From assembly GCA_023853785.1 (NCBI GenBank), contig JAJIRX010000567.1, positions 496,001-560,000 on the forward strand: DNA of 64,000 nt, given 5' to 3'. Within the stretch, counting starts at the first letter, position 1. Each line of letters starts with the position of its first letter. The notes beneath the pieces were generated by a model. It made no database searches. It was given only the letters and a program-made list of their open reading frames with translations, and was not told where the DNA came from. A program made the position numbers and the translations under genes. Below are positions 11,189 to 23,110 of the stretch, one piece after another. This DNA comes from Psilocybe azurescens (lineage: Eukaryota; Basidiomycota; Agaricomycetes; Agaricales; Agrocybaceae).

Positions 11189-14100
11189 AAGGAATTTTAA
11201 TTATTTGATTCCAGGACGAGCTATAAGCGGAGCATGGAGCTATGTACACAGCAGCATACCGTACACGGTCGTGCTGAAAGAGATACAATGACGATATGTG
11301 CCTTTACACAAAGCTCGACGTGACCGTCGGCAGCCCTGAGTGGACGCAGCAGCACCTCCAAAAGGTAAAATAAGCAATGGTGAAACCATGCGAGGATGTC
11401 AAGATATGTGATTATTGCTGGGATGTCAGCTATCAACGTGAGAGGGTATGACATCGACAGGGATGAGCGCAAGTAACAGGCATGTGTACGGTTGTAGCAG
11501 AAAATAGCGTTGTCCACAGTTATTAGGAACTGCAAGTGGTCTGTTTAGGGAATACGCAACTTTGATTTACAAGGCGTCGGCATCCGAGATGATCTCAGTT
11601 ACGGTCAGTTTTGATAGAGAAGTCGAGGTAAAATAGGAATGGTGATCCTTCTTCGCCGAACATCGTAGGATATGTGTCGATGCAAGGTCGCTGACTGGGG
11701 AAAGAATTAATCGGGAAGGTCGTCTCTTCCGGACGACAAGGAGCAGGACCTGAAGCGCGAGGCAAGGATGTTGGCCGTGCTGCACGAAAAAAAAATTGGC
11801 CTTCGTCTAGACTCTTGACTCCGGTGTACAATATTTTTCAAAGCCAGCCAGTAATGTGTTGCAGAAGCACGGTCCTGCACCACATGGTACGAGTGCCACC
11901 CAATGCTTCCCAACTGCAGAAAAAGATAGAGTACAGTGGCGAATCCCCGTCTAAAAGAAATCGGTGATAACACACTCCCATCCGTCAGCTATTTGATAGA
12001 CTTGAGGAATGCTGAAAACAGACGAATGCGCCTTCACAGGAGGAGTTCTATCGATGGCAGGTGGATGTGAAAGACACCAGGTAACATTGAAATAAGTGAT
12101 CAGGGTCGAACTTCAGGAACATACAGAATGCAGAGCTATGTATGGATATACACGGCAACGCCTATACTTGACAAATAGTGCTGAGCAGCGATAGATGCGG
12201 GTCATAGTTGTTGAGAATACCCAACTTTCAAACGTTCGCGATTGACAGGGTCGTTTGACAGTGATAGAAATTGGAGTTAGACTCGATGCCGACCGACTGC
12301 CGGCCAGGTCGAAAGGCTGCAAGCGCTAGATTTATGACATCAGGGTGCATATGGGGTAACATTCCACATATCTGTTTTACAGGATATGTCAACTCTGTAC
12401 TGACCTTCATTTTTGCAATTTGAACGAGATAAAAATGACATCTATACCTATTTTACTTCAGACTATGAACGGGTGCTTTTTCCCATCTGAATTGTTCCCG
12501 TACAAGGGATTGAAGTCAGAAGGTAGAAAACTATTCGTTGAAGTCCGTAAAAAGGTAAGCGGGTAGTAACTCGTCAATAACTTGTTCAATTGCGCAACGG
12601 AGATTGTTCCTTCCTGAAAAGCGATGACTCAATTGCTCAATGCTCTTGAGGCTGTCGAGATATATTTTTAGCTCCACAACAATAACAGAGATTATAGCTT
12701 GCATAATCACCAATGTGTTCCCGTATATCGTTCAATTTACCTACAAAGGGGATCGCGGGGATGAACCCATTTCAAGTCGTTCACCATGTTCATGGTGGGA
12801 AACAAACTGTGATCAAGGTGGGTAAGTGCATATGCCTCTCAGGTCTAATTAGGACAGTTGATCGAATTGGGGATCGATAATTGGATACCGAGGTAGGCTT
12901 TTTGGTGAAGGGACCTTCCCATGGTACCAGTCTGCCCGATTCGTCCTCGACCTCGAGGACGAATCCAAGGTAATGTGTTTCGATTAAACATGGAAAAACC
13001 CAAGTCAGTCAATCATTAGATGTCATATCATATTTTGTGTCGTCGGTCGATGCCTACCACCTCTGATTCGACACCAGGTAGATTCGAGGTTAATCCATCA
13101 CTGTGTAGAGGGATATGTCCTTTGGATTGTTGATCCTAATGACTTTGATTTAAGATGTACGTGTTAAACAAGAGAATGGGAAAGCTACGCGTTGGTCTGT
13201 TTGAAATACTGATTACAATCCGGCCTGTACGATCCGGATGGTCAACAGCGGGATATGGCAAATACATCTCCAGTCATACATGATTGTCTCTTCGGTAAAA
13301 GATCCCAAGCGATTACGAAAATCGCGCAAGTCATTACGAGACTCGATCTCTGTCTATATGGCAATACAGAAGGAATGCGGATAGCCAGGATTTGTGCGCC
13401 ACCTGCTTTGATGACCGAGCTGAACGTACTATGGCGAGCGCTGAATCTGCGCACTGCAGATAAGTACGTGGACACGGTTCGGAGCTTGACGCGAAGTACG
13501 CCAGAGTATAATACGGGTGCATACGTCTCTCGGTTCCAAATAGCTGATATCATGAATTATTTGCGAATTGTAGCAGGGAGAGATTTAAATAGAACGCGCC
13601 TTTATATACAGTTGGTTTAAAGTAGAGGGAGGGTTGAGATGGCCATTGTGTCGGGCTCAGTGAAAATAGAGAGATCTATTCGTGAAAAAGAAGGGGGTTA
13701 TAGGTACCGCTATTTTGTACGTGAGCCAAAAGGACGGGGCGAGATATGTGCTAAAACGAGATTTCGGGGTGGATGTGAGTGCGTGGAAAGTGAGATCGGC
13801 GGTATGTCGAGGCCGGAGAGAGGCTGGAGGACTGGCAGACTGAGGCTGGAGGGCGCGAATACCCATGGCGGATACTGGCGGATAACATGTCACACTGGAT
13901 CCGAGGAGTCAGGGGAACGCACTCAACGGAGTCACAGCCTAGGAGGAGTAACGGACTGTCACGGAGAGTGACAGGGGATCTCCTTGACTTGGACCACCTC
14001 TGAATTTTCTGTTTTTCGACATATCACAACCTTTGGCAGTTGTAGATCTGTTACATTTGTGGGGCGTGCGTGGGTTGTGTTCCCTAATCTCGGTTCGGTA

Positions 14101-14449
14101 CTGTGGAATCCAGCTATCTGCCTCCGAGCTTCGTTTCTGTCCAACCGTGTAAGTTTTTCCCCAAAGGTGGGATCTCAAATCTCGTAGTATCTGGTCATCT
14201 TGCTATTCCATTCTCAACTCATTTTCTCACTCTCTTTTACAGTTTCCCAACTGCTTCACACTCCTAGCGCCACGCGAAGTTACATTGCCTCTTAATCAAA
14301 AACAGTCATTGTATATACACGTGAGTTGTTCTCTTTTCTCGTTTAAAGGATTCCTAGATACTTCATTTCGTCTCGCCACAACTTTGGCGCTCCTTTTCGC
14401 GAACGAATAAAGCATCTATTGCTGTCATAAACTGGCATCCTTCTACAGT
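11189..14449. other. Long gene-poor region, right part and leader of the Zn2Cys6 gene
   Basis: No recognised gene. An open frame at plus 13255-13620 (121 codons) and another at 13639-13971 show no family. A 28-base inverted repeat lies at 12938-12965. The final stretch (about 14180-14449), rich in C and T, looks like the promoter and 5' untranslated region of the transcription factor that starts at 14450. Confidence 0.5.
12938..12965. repeat. Perfect inverted repeat, 13-base arms, 2-base centre
   Basis: The left arm GATTCGTCCTCGA (12938-12950) and the right arm TCGAGGACGAATC (12953-12965) are exact reverse complements separated by CC. It lies about 1.5 kb upstream of the Zn2Cys6 gene. It could be a dimeric protein-binding site or a hairpin in a leader transcript. 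Nothing else identifies it. Confidence 0.8.
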
Positions 14450-17400
14450 ATGCGCTCCGTGATGCCGCCATCACCATATGCTTATTCATCTCCCTATGCC
14501 CCGCAACCGCAATACTTCCCATCACTGTCTTATCCTGATCACTTACATCTCCCGCACCACCAGGATTATTCAATGCACAACGAGCACTCTATGTCTCAGC
14601 AGTCAATGCAACCTCCGCCGTCACCCTCAATACCAATCGACCCTGCTTTGGCGCTCTATCCCCCTTACTATTCCAATTACCAACAACACCATCCACCCCA
14701 TATTCCGCAACACTTGTCTTTACCTCCAAATTACTCGTCACCTTCTTCCCAAGGATCGGATACAATTGGCACTCCGCCTACTGAACATATGTATCCGTCA
14801 TCCTCTTCAAACCTCAATGGCAAGCGGCCCTCTTCATCAATCTCGAACAGCAACATGAACGACAGCCGGAAGAAGGCGCGCAAGGACGATGAGCCGGAGT
14901 TGCAGAGTCCTGCGGCAGAGAAGGAGGAGGTAAAGGCGAAGCCCACGCGAGGATCTCGGTTAGTTATATCCGTGAGCGTCTTAATGCCGTTGCTGACTTT
15001 GGACATTCCACAGAGCCTGCACAGTATGTCGACGTCTCAAAATGAAATGTGTCGGGGCAGAGCAGGGTCCCCCTTGTAAGCGATGTTTGTCGGGGAACCA
15101 CGAATGTATTTTCGAAGAATCGAACAGAGGGAAAAGATCTTCCAAGTATGTCTCCTGACGTCGACTCTATCTTTGCAATTTTGACATCTATCCAGGAAGC
15201 ATGAGATTCTTACCCGATCTCTGCGGAAGATGGAACGAACATTGGACACTGTTCTACGCTCAATTGGCAACCCGAGCATCACGTCGGGAATGATTTCACG
15301 ATCCCCCTCTCCTTCCGCTCAGACTGTAGGCACCCAAGCCCTTCTTGCGGAGTCTCCCACCCTCCGCCGACAGCTTCAACTTACTCCCATCCTCAGAAAC
15401 CCCAGCATCATGCTCCCGGATCTCCCAAACTTCATTCACTTCCAGACAATGCCCTAAATCCCCTGGGGCTGCTTGCTGAAGCGAGCTTAGCGAATCGAAG
15501 AGCTCAAGCAATCAATTCGACAGGGATGATGGCAAGGCCGCGTCCTGACGAAAACCCTAAACTTGGTGTTGCTAGCGACAATTACTTCAAACCTGGTAAG
15601 TTCAATCTCTTGGTAGTTATAATTTTATCTTACGCCTCTCGATCAGGTCCAATGACAATTCTTCCCCTTCGTCGACTCTACATCGAGCGCCAAATTCAAC
15701 CCGAGATGCTCAGTTTTGTTGCCACAGAGGAAGTTGTAGAGCTATTTAATATGTATGTTTTTCGTAAAATGGCGAGGATTTGAACCCCTCTAATTTGAAT
15801 TTACAGTTTCTTCGACCACGTAAATGTAAACTACAAACTGTCGCTCTTGTTTAAAGTGGAACCTAATAATGCTTTTGTTTCAGATGCACTGCAATCTGCT
15901 AGACCGCAACTTCCACACACCTTCCCTTGTCTGCTCTCGATCGCCTTTCTTGTTGACGACCAGTATGTCTGTCTTGATTTGCCACTCGTGAATTGATCCT
16001 AATCCCAATGATCGTCAGTTTGTTCGATTGCAAGCAAATTCTACACCGCCAAACCAGATTTGCATCCTAAATTGACAGAGCTCGCTAAGAGGCTCGCGTT
16101 CGGCGTTCCCGCGAAGGGATACAAGTCGGTAGAAATCGTGCAGGCATATCTACTTCTTGCCTTATGGGGCTGCGGGGCTGTCGAACGCTATGAGCAAGAT
16201 AAAACTTGGCTACTTTTGGGTATGGCTATCAGGTAAAATCACACTTACATACTTTTCAGTATATTCGAGATACTCAAGATGGCATATAGGATGGCAACAG
16301 ACCTCAATCTGCACCGCAAGACTGCTGTGACGAGTCAAGATACACAAGAAGGGAAAACCCGAGACATCGAAGTCCACAACCGAGAAAGAACGTGGATCCT
16401 GTGTTTTTGTCTCGACCGAAGTTTCAGCGCTCAGATGGGGAAGCCGAGCTCGGTGAAAGAAGAGTGCGCCAATTTATTATTTGGTATCATGGGACTTCTT
16501 TCTAATTGAAGTGCTTATCTATATAGTTATATCATTAGAAACACAACAGCATGGTATACTTCCCATGTGGCAAGTCCTTCCGACGCCTCTTTGGCAGCGT
16601 ACGCAGTCAGTGTCTTTTCGGGTTCATCAAAATTTAGCTCGGCTAAAATTAAGAACGATTATAGGAGCTACAACGGATACTATCACGGAGCTTGGAGTTC
16701 CTTTACAGCGGAACCGATACCCCATCTGGGTTGCAGGTGCATTGCGATTACTTGCTCATCATCAAAACCTTCGAATCGCAAATATACGGCTGGAAACATA
16801 AATGGGTTGATAACACAAATTGGGATGGTGAGGATTCAATCGCATTTGCGTATTCAAGTTTGCTGAATTTCCTTTTTCGTAGCGGAGCCTTCATCTGCTG
16901 CTGAATATAAGAAGCTGATTTCTCAGTTTTATTTCAACTATGCCATGTTGGTTTTGAATTCCTTTGGGCTTCAAAATGCTCTGGAACGCGCTCCTCTGGA
17001 CATTGGGCACTTCTTTGCTCGTGTGCATACTTCTGCACATGCATGTGCTACTCTTGTTCGTGACAAGCTGGGGCCTAGTGGCTTCATCAAATACTCCCCC
17101 GACTCTCATTTTGTCCAAACTTCCTACGCTGTGCTGAGCTTGCTTAAGGTTCGATCATTCTTTTTTATCCCCTCGATGTCTGTCTAATTCAATTATCCAT
17201 CGCAGCTTGTTCGTCCAGAATTCCAGGCATTCCTCGACAACGAGCAGTCAACTTTGTCTCTCGTCAAAGATGTCGCTGACGTTCTCGACAACATCGCTGC
17301 CAACCCACTCCACACTCCTGCTTTGTACAGTGGTTTCCTGCACGCCCTCATTTCGGCGAAACTCGAGCAACAACCCAGTAGTCACGCGTCTGTCAATGAC

Positions 17401-17940
17401 GAGGACAAGGCCCATGGGAATACGGATGGAGAACAATCAAATGACGTTCAAGTTGGTACACACACACCCAGCAGTTTCGGGCACTATGGACACGATCCAA
17501 CCTTTTCTCTCAACGAGTTCCAGTTTGACAGTGAGATGGGTCCTGTTGCGGATATGTCGACCTTCCCCCCGACGATGGCGCCCAACCCGTCGGAAGATAG
17601 CATGGGAGTCCTTACCATGGAGAACATCCTGAGTAGCGGCTTTTGGGACAGCATGCTCGTTCCAGGTACGACTTTGATCTTTTTCCCGCACTTTATTCCC
17701 ACAAGTTTGCTCACTGTTCTTTTCTTAGGCTACAATAGCATGGATGGTCTGAGCGGCGGTTTCGTGTTCGGAGCAGGAGGCAGTGGACTTATCACGCCTC
17801 GCTTTGGGAACTCGCCAATGCAATCTGGGGCCAACACCCCGGGACGAATGCATCTTGGACACAGCACGCTCACGCAAACCAGTATCAACGCTGCCTTTGA
17901 CAACCAGAGGAAAGAATCGGGAATCAAGATCGATTCATAA
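14450..17940 (+). CDS. Zn(II)2Cys6 transcription factor with fungal-specific TF domain
   Basis: A nuclear DNA-binding regulator. Exon 1 (14450-14958) encodes a Pro/Ser/His-rich N-terminus and a basic segment (SRKKARKDDEPE). Exon 2 (15014-15145) carries the binuclear cluster: the cysteines follow CX2CX6CX8CX2CX6C, starting ACTVCRRLKMKC. Exon 3 begins KHEILTRSLRKMERTLDTVL, a likely coiled linker. Later exons hold the fungal-specific TF domain, with MHCNLLDRNFHTPSLVCSRS near 15900, FGVPAKGYKSVEIVQAYLLL, and MATDLNLHRKT at about 16290. The Ser/Gly-rich C-terminus ends at 17940. About ten short introns. A one-base frame change is needed at roughly 15320-15375, because the downstream frame contains NPLGLLAEASLANRRAQ in another phase. 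The gene has an unusually long upstream region. The target is unknown. Confidence 0.85.
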
Positions 17941-18698
17941 CCCTGGATTTTCAAAACGAAAATGGACTCTCTTGTAGTTGTATACCTCTTCTTTTCTTTG
18001 CATTCTTTCTGACGCCTTCCTGTCATGCTGCGAGATTACCCGAACCCCCATATTTTTTTGTGCCCTGTTTATCCTCACTCTCGGGTATATCTGGTAATCA
18101 ATTTTTATATTATCATATTCACACTTCACATACCATTATGTGTTTTACTATCCCATTATGAAAGCTTTAAAGTTGTAGGTTGTAGCTACTTACTCATGTC
18201 GCATTTATGATCTTCTGTGTAATAATTTCTAGGAATTACAAATACAACAATAAACAAATTCTTGCTCATGGAATGCATTTTGTTTGAAGTTTCCTTTTCA
18301 AAGTATTTTCGTCTGCCATGTTGTCTGTGTGTCTGTTCCCACTGCAGCGGAGGCCGCTGTCGAAAGCCAGCTGCCAATATTTATCGAACAGTCACTTGCA
18401 TCTTATCAATGGTTTGTGTGTTAAGTGCACAAGTCTGCACTCGAGTCATTCAACGAGGCAACAACGAGGTCTGGTTATTATTTAAAACTCCACGCTCGAC
18501 GCTCGACTCTCATGCACATGTTCTGTTTAGTCACGTTGGGCTAGAGGCCTTTATTCAATTAAACATGCAAGTCAAAACAGGACATTCTCCAAGGAGATTG
18601 AAAGATCTTTAATCGCGCTTTCGTACACACTGTGAGCGTCATTTCCTCGAGCGAAAAGCTCAGACCACTCAAAGACCGGGAGGAAAGGAAGAAACTCG
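17941..18698. other. Intergenic, no gene seen
   Basis: AT-rich sequence after the stop codon of the Zn2Cys6 gene, holding its 3' untranslated region and the promoter of the following secreted-protein gene. No coding segment or repeat recognised. Confidence 0.5.
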
Positions 18699-19482
18699 AT
18701 GTTCAACGCCACTCTGAATCGCACGATCCATATCCTAATTTTGGTTTCAGTAATCGTCCGTGAGTATTTTTCATACGGGTTCCTTCTTGTTTTTCTTCTT
18801 GATGACCTTTTTTTTACCGACAGCCATTCTGGTTCGATCGCAGCTTATCACTTCTTTGTATGTTCCGGGGTTTGACCCCCAGCCATTAAGCGCCAATGTG
18901 ATAGGGGTTGGCAGCGATGGGCGCACTACATGGGCTTTGCACAAAGGACAACCCGACGCGACTGATACATCAAGCTACGTCGATTTCATTGGGACCGGTA
19001 TGTCAATGTTTTACCCGGCATCTACCATAATTGACGAAATACCAGCCACACTCGTCCAAGGCCCCAACGACATCTTTCTGACGTATGCCAATCCTCCAGC
19101 CCAACTCACTCTTGGAGAAGAATGCACTTTCTCGGAAAGCACGCTGGCAATATGCACTATTGTCGCCCAGGGAAGCACCGCAACTCAAACGGAGGTTGTT
19201 AGCTATTTGCCGATCCAAGGAGGAGGCGGGCCCCCGTTCTCTGGGTCGACGACTCCTGCTCCAGGTTTCACGACGAGAAGCTCGACGGTAAAAAGTGCCG
19301 TCTCTGCTTCTTCTAGTACTGATATGGTATCCGTCTCCTCGGATGCTGTTCTTCCCCACACTGGGGTACTACCGAGCACGAGCGCATCCAGTCTTCCCAG
19401 CTCTTCGCTTTCTAGGACCAGTGCACGTCACTGGGCCACTTTCTGTGTTTTCGTGTCGCTGCTTTTCTTGTTTTCTGCCTAA
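18699..19482 (+). CDS. Secreted, probably GPI-anchored Ser/Thr-rich protein
   Basis: Two exons, 18699-18759 and 18824-19482, giving about 239 residues. The first exon and the start of the second encode a hydrophobic signal peptide (MFNATLNRTIHILILVSVIV). The middle, about 140 residues, is a compact domain with two cysteines (EECTF and LAICTIVAQG), a pattern common in small basidiomycete cell-surface proteins. Then comes a Ser/Thr/Pro-rich stalk and a C-terminal hydrophobic tail (TFCVFVSLLFLFSA) that would serve as a GPI attachment signal. The role is unknown; a cell-wall or surface function is inferred only from this layout. Starting at 18760 instead would read through the intron and is less likely. 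Confidence 0.7.
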
Positions 19483-21787
19483 AAGCCGCCTAAAATAAAC
19501 ACTGAATTATTTCTCAAATGCAATACACGCATTACCTCTAGGAACTGCCAAATGGTATTTTATTTTCTTTCTTTCATCTATTGAAAGATGTTTATGTTCG
19601 ACTAATACAGCTGTTGGAGTTTCTAAACGCAACATTGGCAGAAAATGCCTCATCGCACCGTTTCCTCGCATCCCGATAAGAAATCATCCTGGAAAGAACA
19701 TTCAATTGCAGAATATCATGGCACAGGTATCTTGCATTCAAACTTCCGCATTCAAATAGCCATCAAGCACTACCGAAGGCTGTTCTTCAGTGCTCACTCA
19801 CGACACACAGATTCGCTGCCACTTCTGAGTACAAGAAACCTTCTTTCAACCTTATTCGCCCTGTTTTTGCGTGCGGTCGCACATTCTTTGCTCCTAACTG
19901 CCAGAAGATGTGAATTCACCAAGCTGCGCAAAGGTGCACTGCTGATCTGCACTCCGTTTAGTACTTATCTTGATAAATTCAGAAAAACATTTGGACCAGC
20001 GATCCGCAGGCACCAATGTTGGATCATTTGAGCTCCAGTCTTGAACCCGGGCCGTTACATCGTTTGTTCTCGACGTTGAGCTCCAGGACCTTGCGAAGGT
20101 AACTTCGACTTTGGGCCGAACATTCTCGCCAATTCTTTAACAAAACTGGCGATGGGGCTGCAATTCTGGTCTAAATGACAACGCATGACCCAGGTGGAAT
20201 CAAACCATGAAGAATCGCGGGGTCATTTGATACAACTCGGCTGGGTGGTTCGTTTCCTCGTACTCTCTTTCTGACTTCTTGGTGGAACTAGCTTGTCAAG
20301 ATCACGCAGTCTGTGCTCTTACTAATTTCCCACCGCGGAGATGATATGTCATGGAGAGAAGTCTAATCATAGAAGTCGAGTGGAATGAACTTGCCTTATT
20401 TCTTTCGTAAAAAGTATGGCTGTACTCAAGATGCTCACCATTAAAAATACACTCTTCGTGGCGATCTGCATGGTGCGATGTTGTTCTAGTAATGACCCCA
20501 TAGAAGGTATGTGTCCTTTTAACAGAAGAAAAGGCAAACGGACCAGGCTCTCTCGCTGCTCTATAAGCTACACAACGGGTCCAGTTGCGACTAACTTGAT
20601 CCCCGCGTCAATATCCACCCGCTGAACTGATGAGCTCTATCAAAATCTCCAACCGCGTGACTTTCCTGAAAATTCTAGCCCAGGCTCAAGTCTGTTCTTC
20701 ATAAGCAGACCGTATCCTTGGGGTTCAAGTGCCATATCAGTGACATGAACTGTTGTCTGGCCGGCCGGATTTACGGAGGATATAGACTCACGTTCATAAG
20801 AGAAAAAGTTCCAGACGTATGAACATTTCATTTCCACAATCTCCATCAATCCAATTGCTCTTGTCTAGTAAATAGAGCTCTCTGCTACAGAGCTAAAGAT
20901 GTCGGCCGCGATTACACGTCTGTGAGTTAATCCTTTCAGCCCTCAGTGTTCTTTGATGATTGACAGCAGCGAAATGAACAAACCAAACTGAACAACCTTT
21001 CATGAGTTGAACAGGTTTGGATCCCAGAGATAGGATATATATCTTCATATTCATATGGGCAGTACCCATCTCATCATCACTCTCGTGGATCGCTAGACAT
21101 CCTGTGCATGGAAGCGACAGTGCCAGTTCCAAAAGAACGCGGGTTGGCTAGTCGCAATCATCAAAGTCGACAGTGCAGCCATGCTCCGTGGCACACATCT
21201 GATAATGAGTCACCTGGGATTCAATTAACAGTATGTATAGACATCAGGGCAGAAGGGCAAATACTTTTTTGTAGCATTTGGCGAGGCGGTGGATCCCTGC
21301 AGACTCCTAGATTGGTATCGCCCCCGGCGTTGGAAGGCGATCTTTGCTCCTGCACGTTCATAAAGTCAAAATGCAATTTTTTACCGGCCATTGTGTAACT
21401 AGAAGTCGACCGAACACCCTGACGACGCTTGTTTATGATAGATGAGCAGGGTACTAGGTGCCCGGACCGTACCCACGGTTGTTGACTTGGTTCTGGATTA
21501 TGAGTTGACTCTTCCGTCCATGCCTCGAGGTGAACACGTTCTGATCTTATCCACCCAAAATATGGCAAAATTTTTATTCGCCCTGCTAGTTGCCCGGGAA
21601 TATCCTACAAATCTTAACCCAAGTTCATTACCTAGTGAATCAACCCGCAAACCGCTCCGGTTTTCCAACTGTCGGCTTCTACAGGACTATAAAGTACTTC
21701 CACTCCCATAGCCTGGCTACCCCTCCCCATCTTTCAGAGAGCCCGGTTTTTGTCTTTTATCTTTGACGTCGACCGACCTTTCCAGAG
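19483..21787. other. Region without a secure gene
   Basis: About 2.3 kb. Weak candidates are a plus frame at 19645-20031 (128 codons), a possible first exon with a hydrophobic start at 20416 followed by GTATGT near 20509, and a minus frame at 20640-20849 described separately. None shows a family I recognise. Confidence 0.4.
20640..20849 (-). other. Possible coding fragment, unrecognised
   Basis: This minus-strand frame of about 69 codons reads like coding sequence (it includes VNPAGQTTVHVTDMALEPQG) and lacks the low-complexity look of neighbouring frames. No start, signal or adjoining exon could be fixed. It may be a last exon or a gene remnant. Confidence 0.2.
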
Positions 21788-23110
21788 ATGACCGAGTATA
21801 CTACGTCCTCGCAGGCCTATCGCGACTACATGTCTGCTCGTGAAAGGACAGCCTACTGGGTTCACTCATGCTCACCTACAGGCTACGAGGGTGGTCTCTA
21901 TTCACCCTCTGTTCCCCCGTCTGTCTTAGATGGTTTGGTGCCTTCGTCGCCGCCTTCAGAGGCCGACAGCTCTCACTCGACGCCTCCAAAGATGGTTCTG
22001 CGCTACAATGACGGCAGGCCTGACGTTCCAATTCCTCATCCCAATAGCGTTCATGGGGCGAACATGTCGGGCTCTAAACGTCATCAAGAGCCTAACCTGA
22101 CGCGATCGCACACCCATCCTTATAATCATCCATCTAATCGTACGAGGTCGGGTTCCAGTGCTGATTCACCATCCCAATCGCATCCGCGCAGGCCTGACCC
22201 GAATGCACCAGAGGAAATTAAAATCTTACCAACTTATGGCAACGCTCCGACTTCAACGACCTCCTCCCGTCCGAGCCATAATAGGTCGAGGTCGGTTCCC
22301 AGGCCATCGGAGCGACACGAGGAGCCGGTCCCGGACGTACCTTTCCTGCCCCCATCGCACATGCAATCCCAATCACCGTATTATGCTTCGCAAGGCCCGA
22401 ATCAGCAAGGAGTATCTCCGACCTCTCATCAAGTTAGCTTCGCACAAACGCCTCATGCGTGGCCTCGACAAGGACACGCCAAACACCCTCCCGCAATAAT
22501 TTATGCACCCTCACATCATACCCAGCGCCCTCACTACGCACCTCCCGCAATGTTCCACCATGCGCCTCAAATGGGACCTAATGGGATGATTTACAGCCAT
22601 TCTGCACCAGTCCCAGGGCAGTATCCACCTGCTTATCCAACGCCGTATCCGTCGGTTGGATCGCACCGACATACAGCTTCAGCCCATGACGTGAGGATTA
22701 ATGATAATTACGATCGTATGAGATCGTTAGGACGCTCGAGCAGAAGGAATCCAGCTGCTTCTGCTGAATCACTAGGTAGTGAGAAATCTGGTAGCACGTA
22801 TTATGTTCTGCCGGCCCAAGGCCAAAAAGTACATGTGATCGTGAGTCGCCAAAATAACTGCGAATAAGCTGCGGCGGGGTCTGATATCGTTTTGTAGGCT
22901 CCTAGTCCTGAACCTTCGATAGTTACTGCTACGTCTACCACAAAATCACCTACTTCACCTTATTTTGGTGAGAAGAGACCGTTCTTCCATCGCTTGTTCG
23001 GCAATATGTTCTCGTCAGCGGGATCATCGCGAGGGTCGTCAACTAGTGGTGGAAGAAAGCTCCACAGGCGACATTCGTTAGGAGCTCAACATAGGGCTGA
23101 GCAAACCTGA
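21788..23110 (+). CDS. Conserved hypothetical, disordered Pro/Ser/His-rich protein
   Basis: Two exons, 21788-22840 and 22898-23110, joined in phase by an intron with donor GTGAGT and acceptor TAG. The protein of about 420 residues is mostly low complexity, rich in Pro, Ser, His and Tyr, with many SxxR and PxxP motifs in the middle. Only the two ends look ordered: the start (MTEYTTSSQAYRDYMSARER) and a basic end with KRPFFHRLFGNMFSS and GGRKLHRRHSLG. No catalytic motif, membrane segment or signal peptide is visible. I do not know its function; a disordered regulatory or scaffold protein is a guess. Confidence 0.7.

Noticed and set aside
13255..13620. Plus-strand frame of 121 codons
   Set aside because: No family recognised, and the opposite strand is open over almost the same stretch, so it is probably chance.
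14450..19482. Zn2Cys6 factor plus secreted protein as a biosynthetic or effector cluster
   Set aside because: No synthase, oxidoreductase or transporter genes of such clusters lie nearby; neighbours are housekeeping genes.
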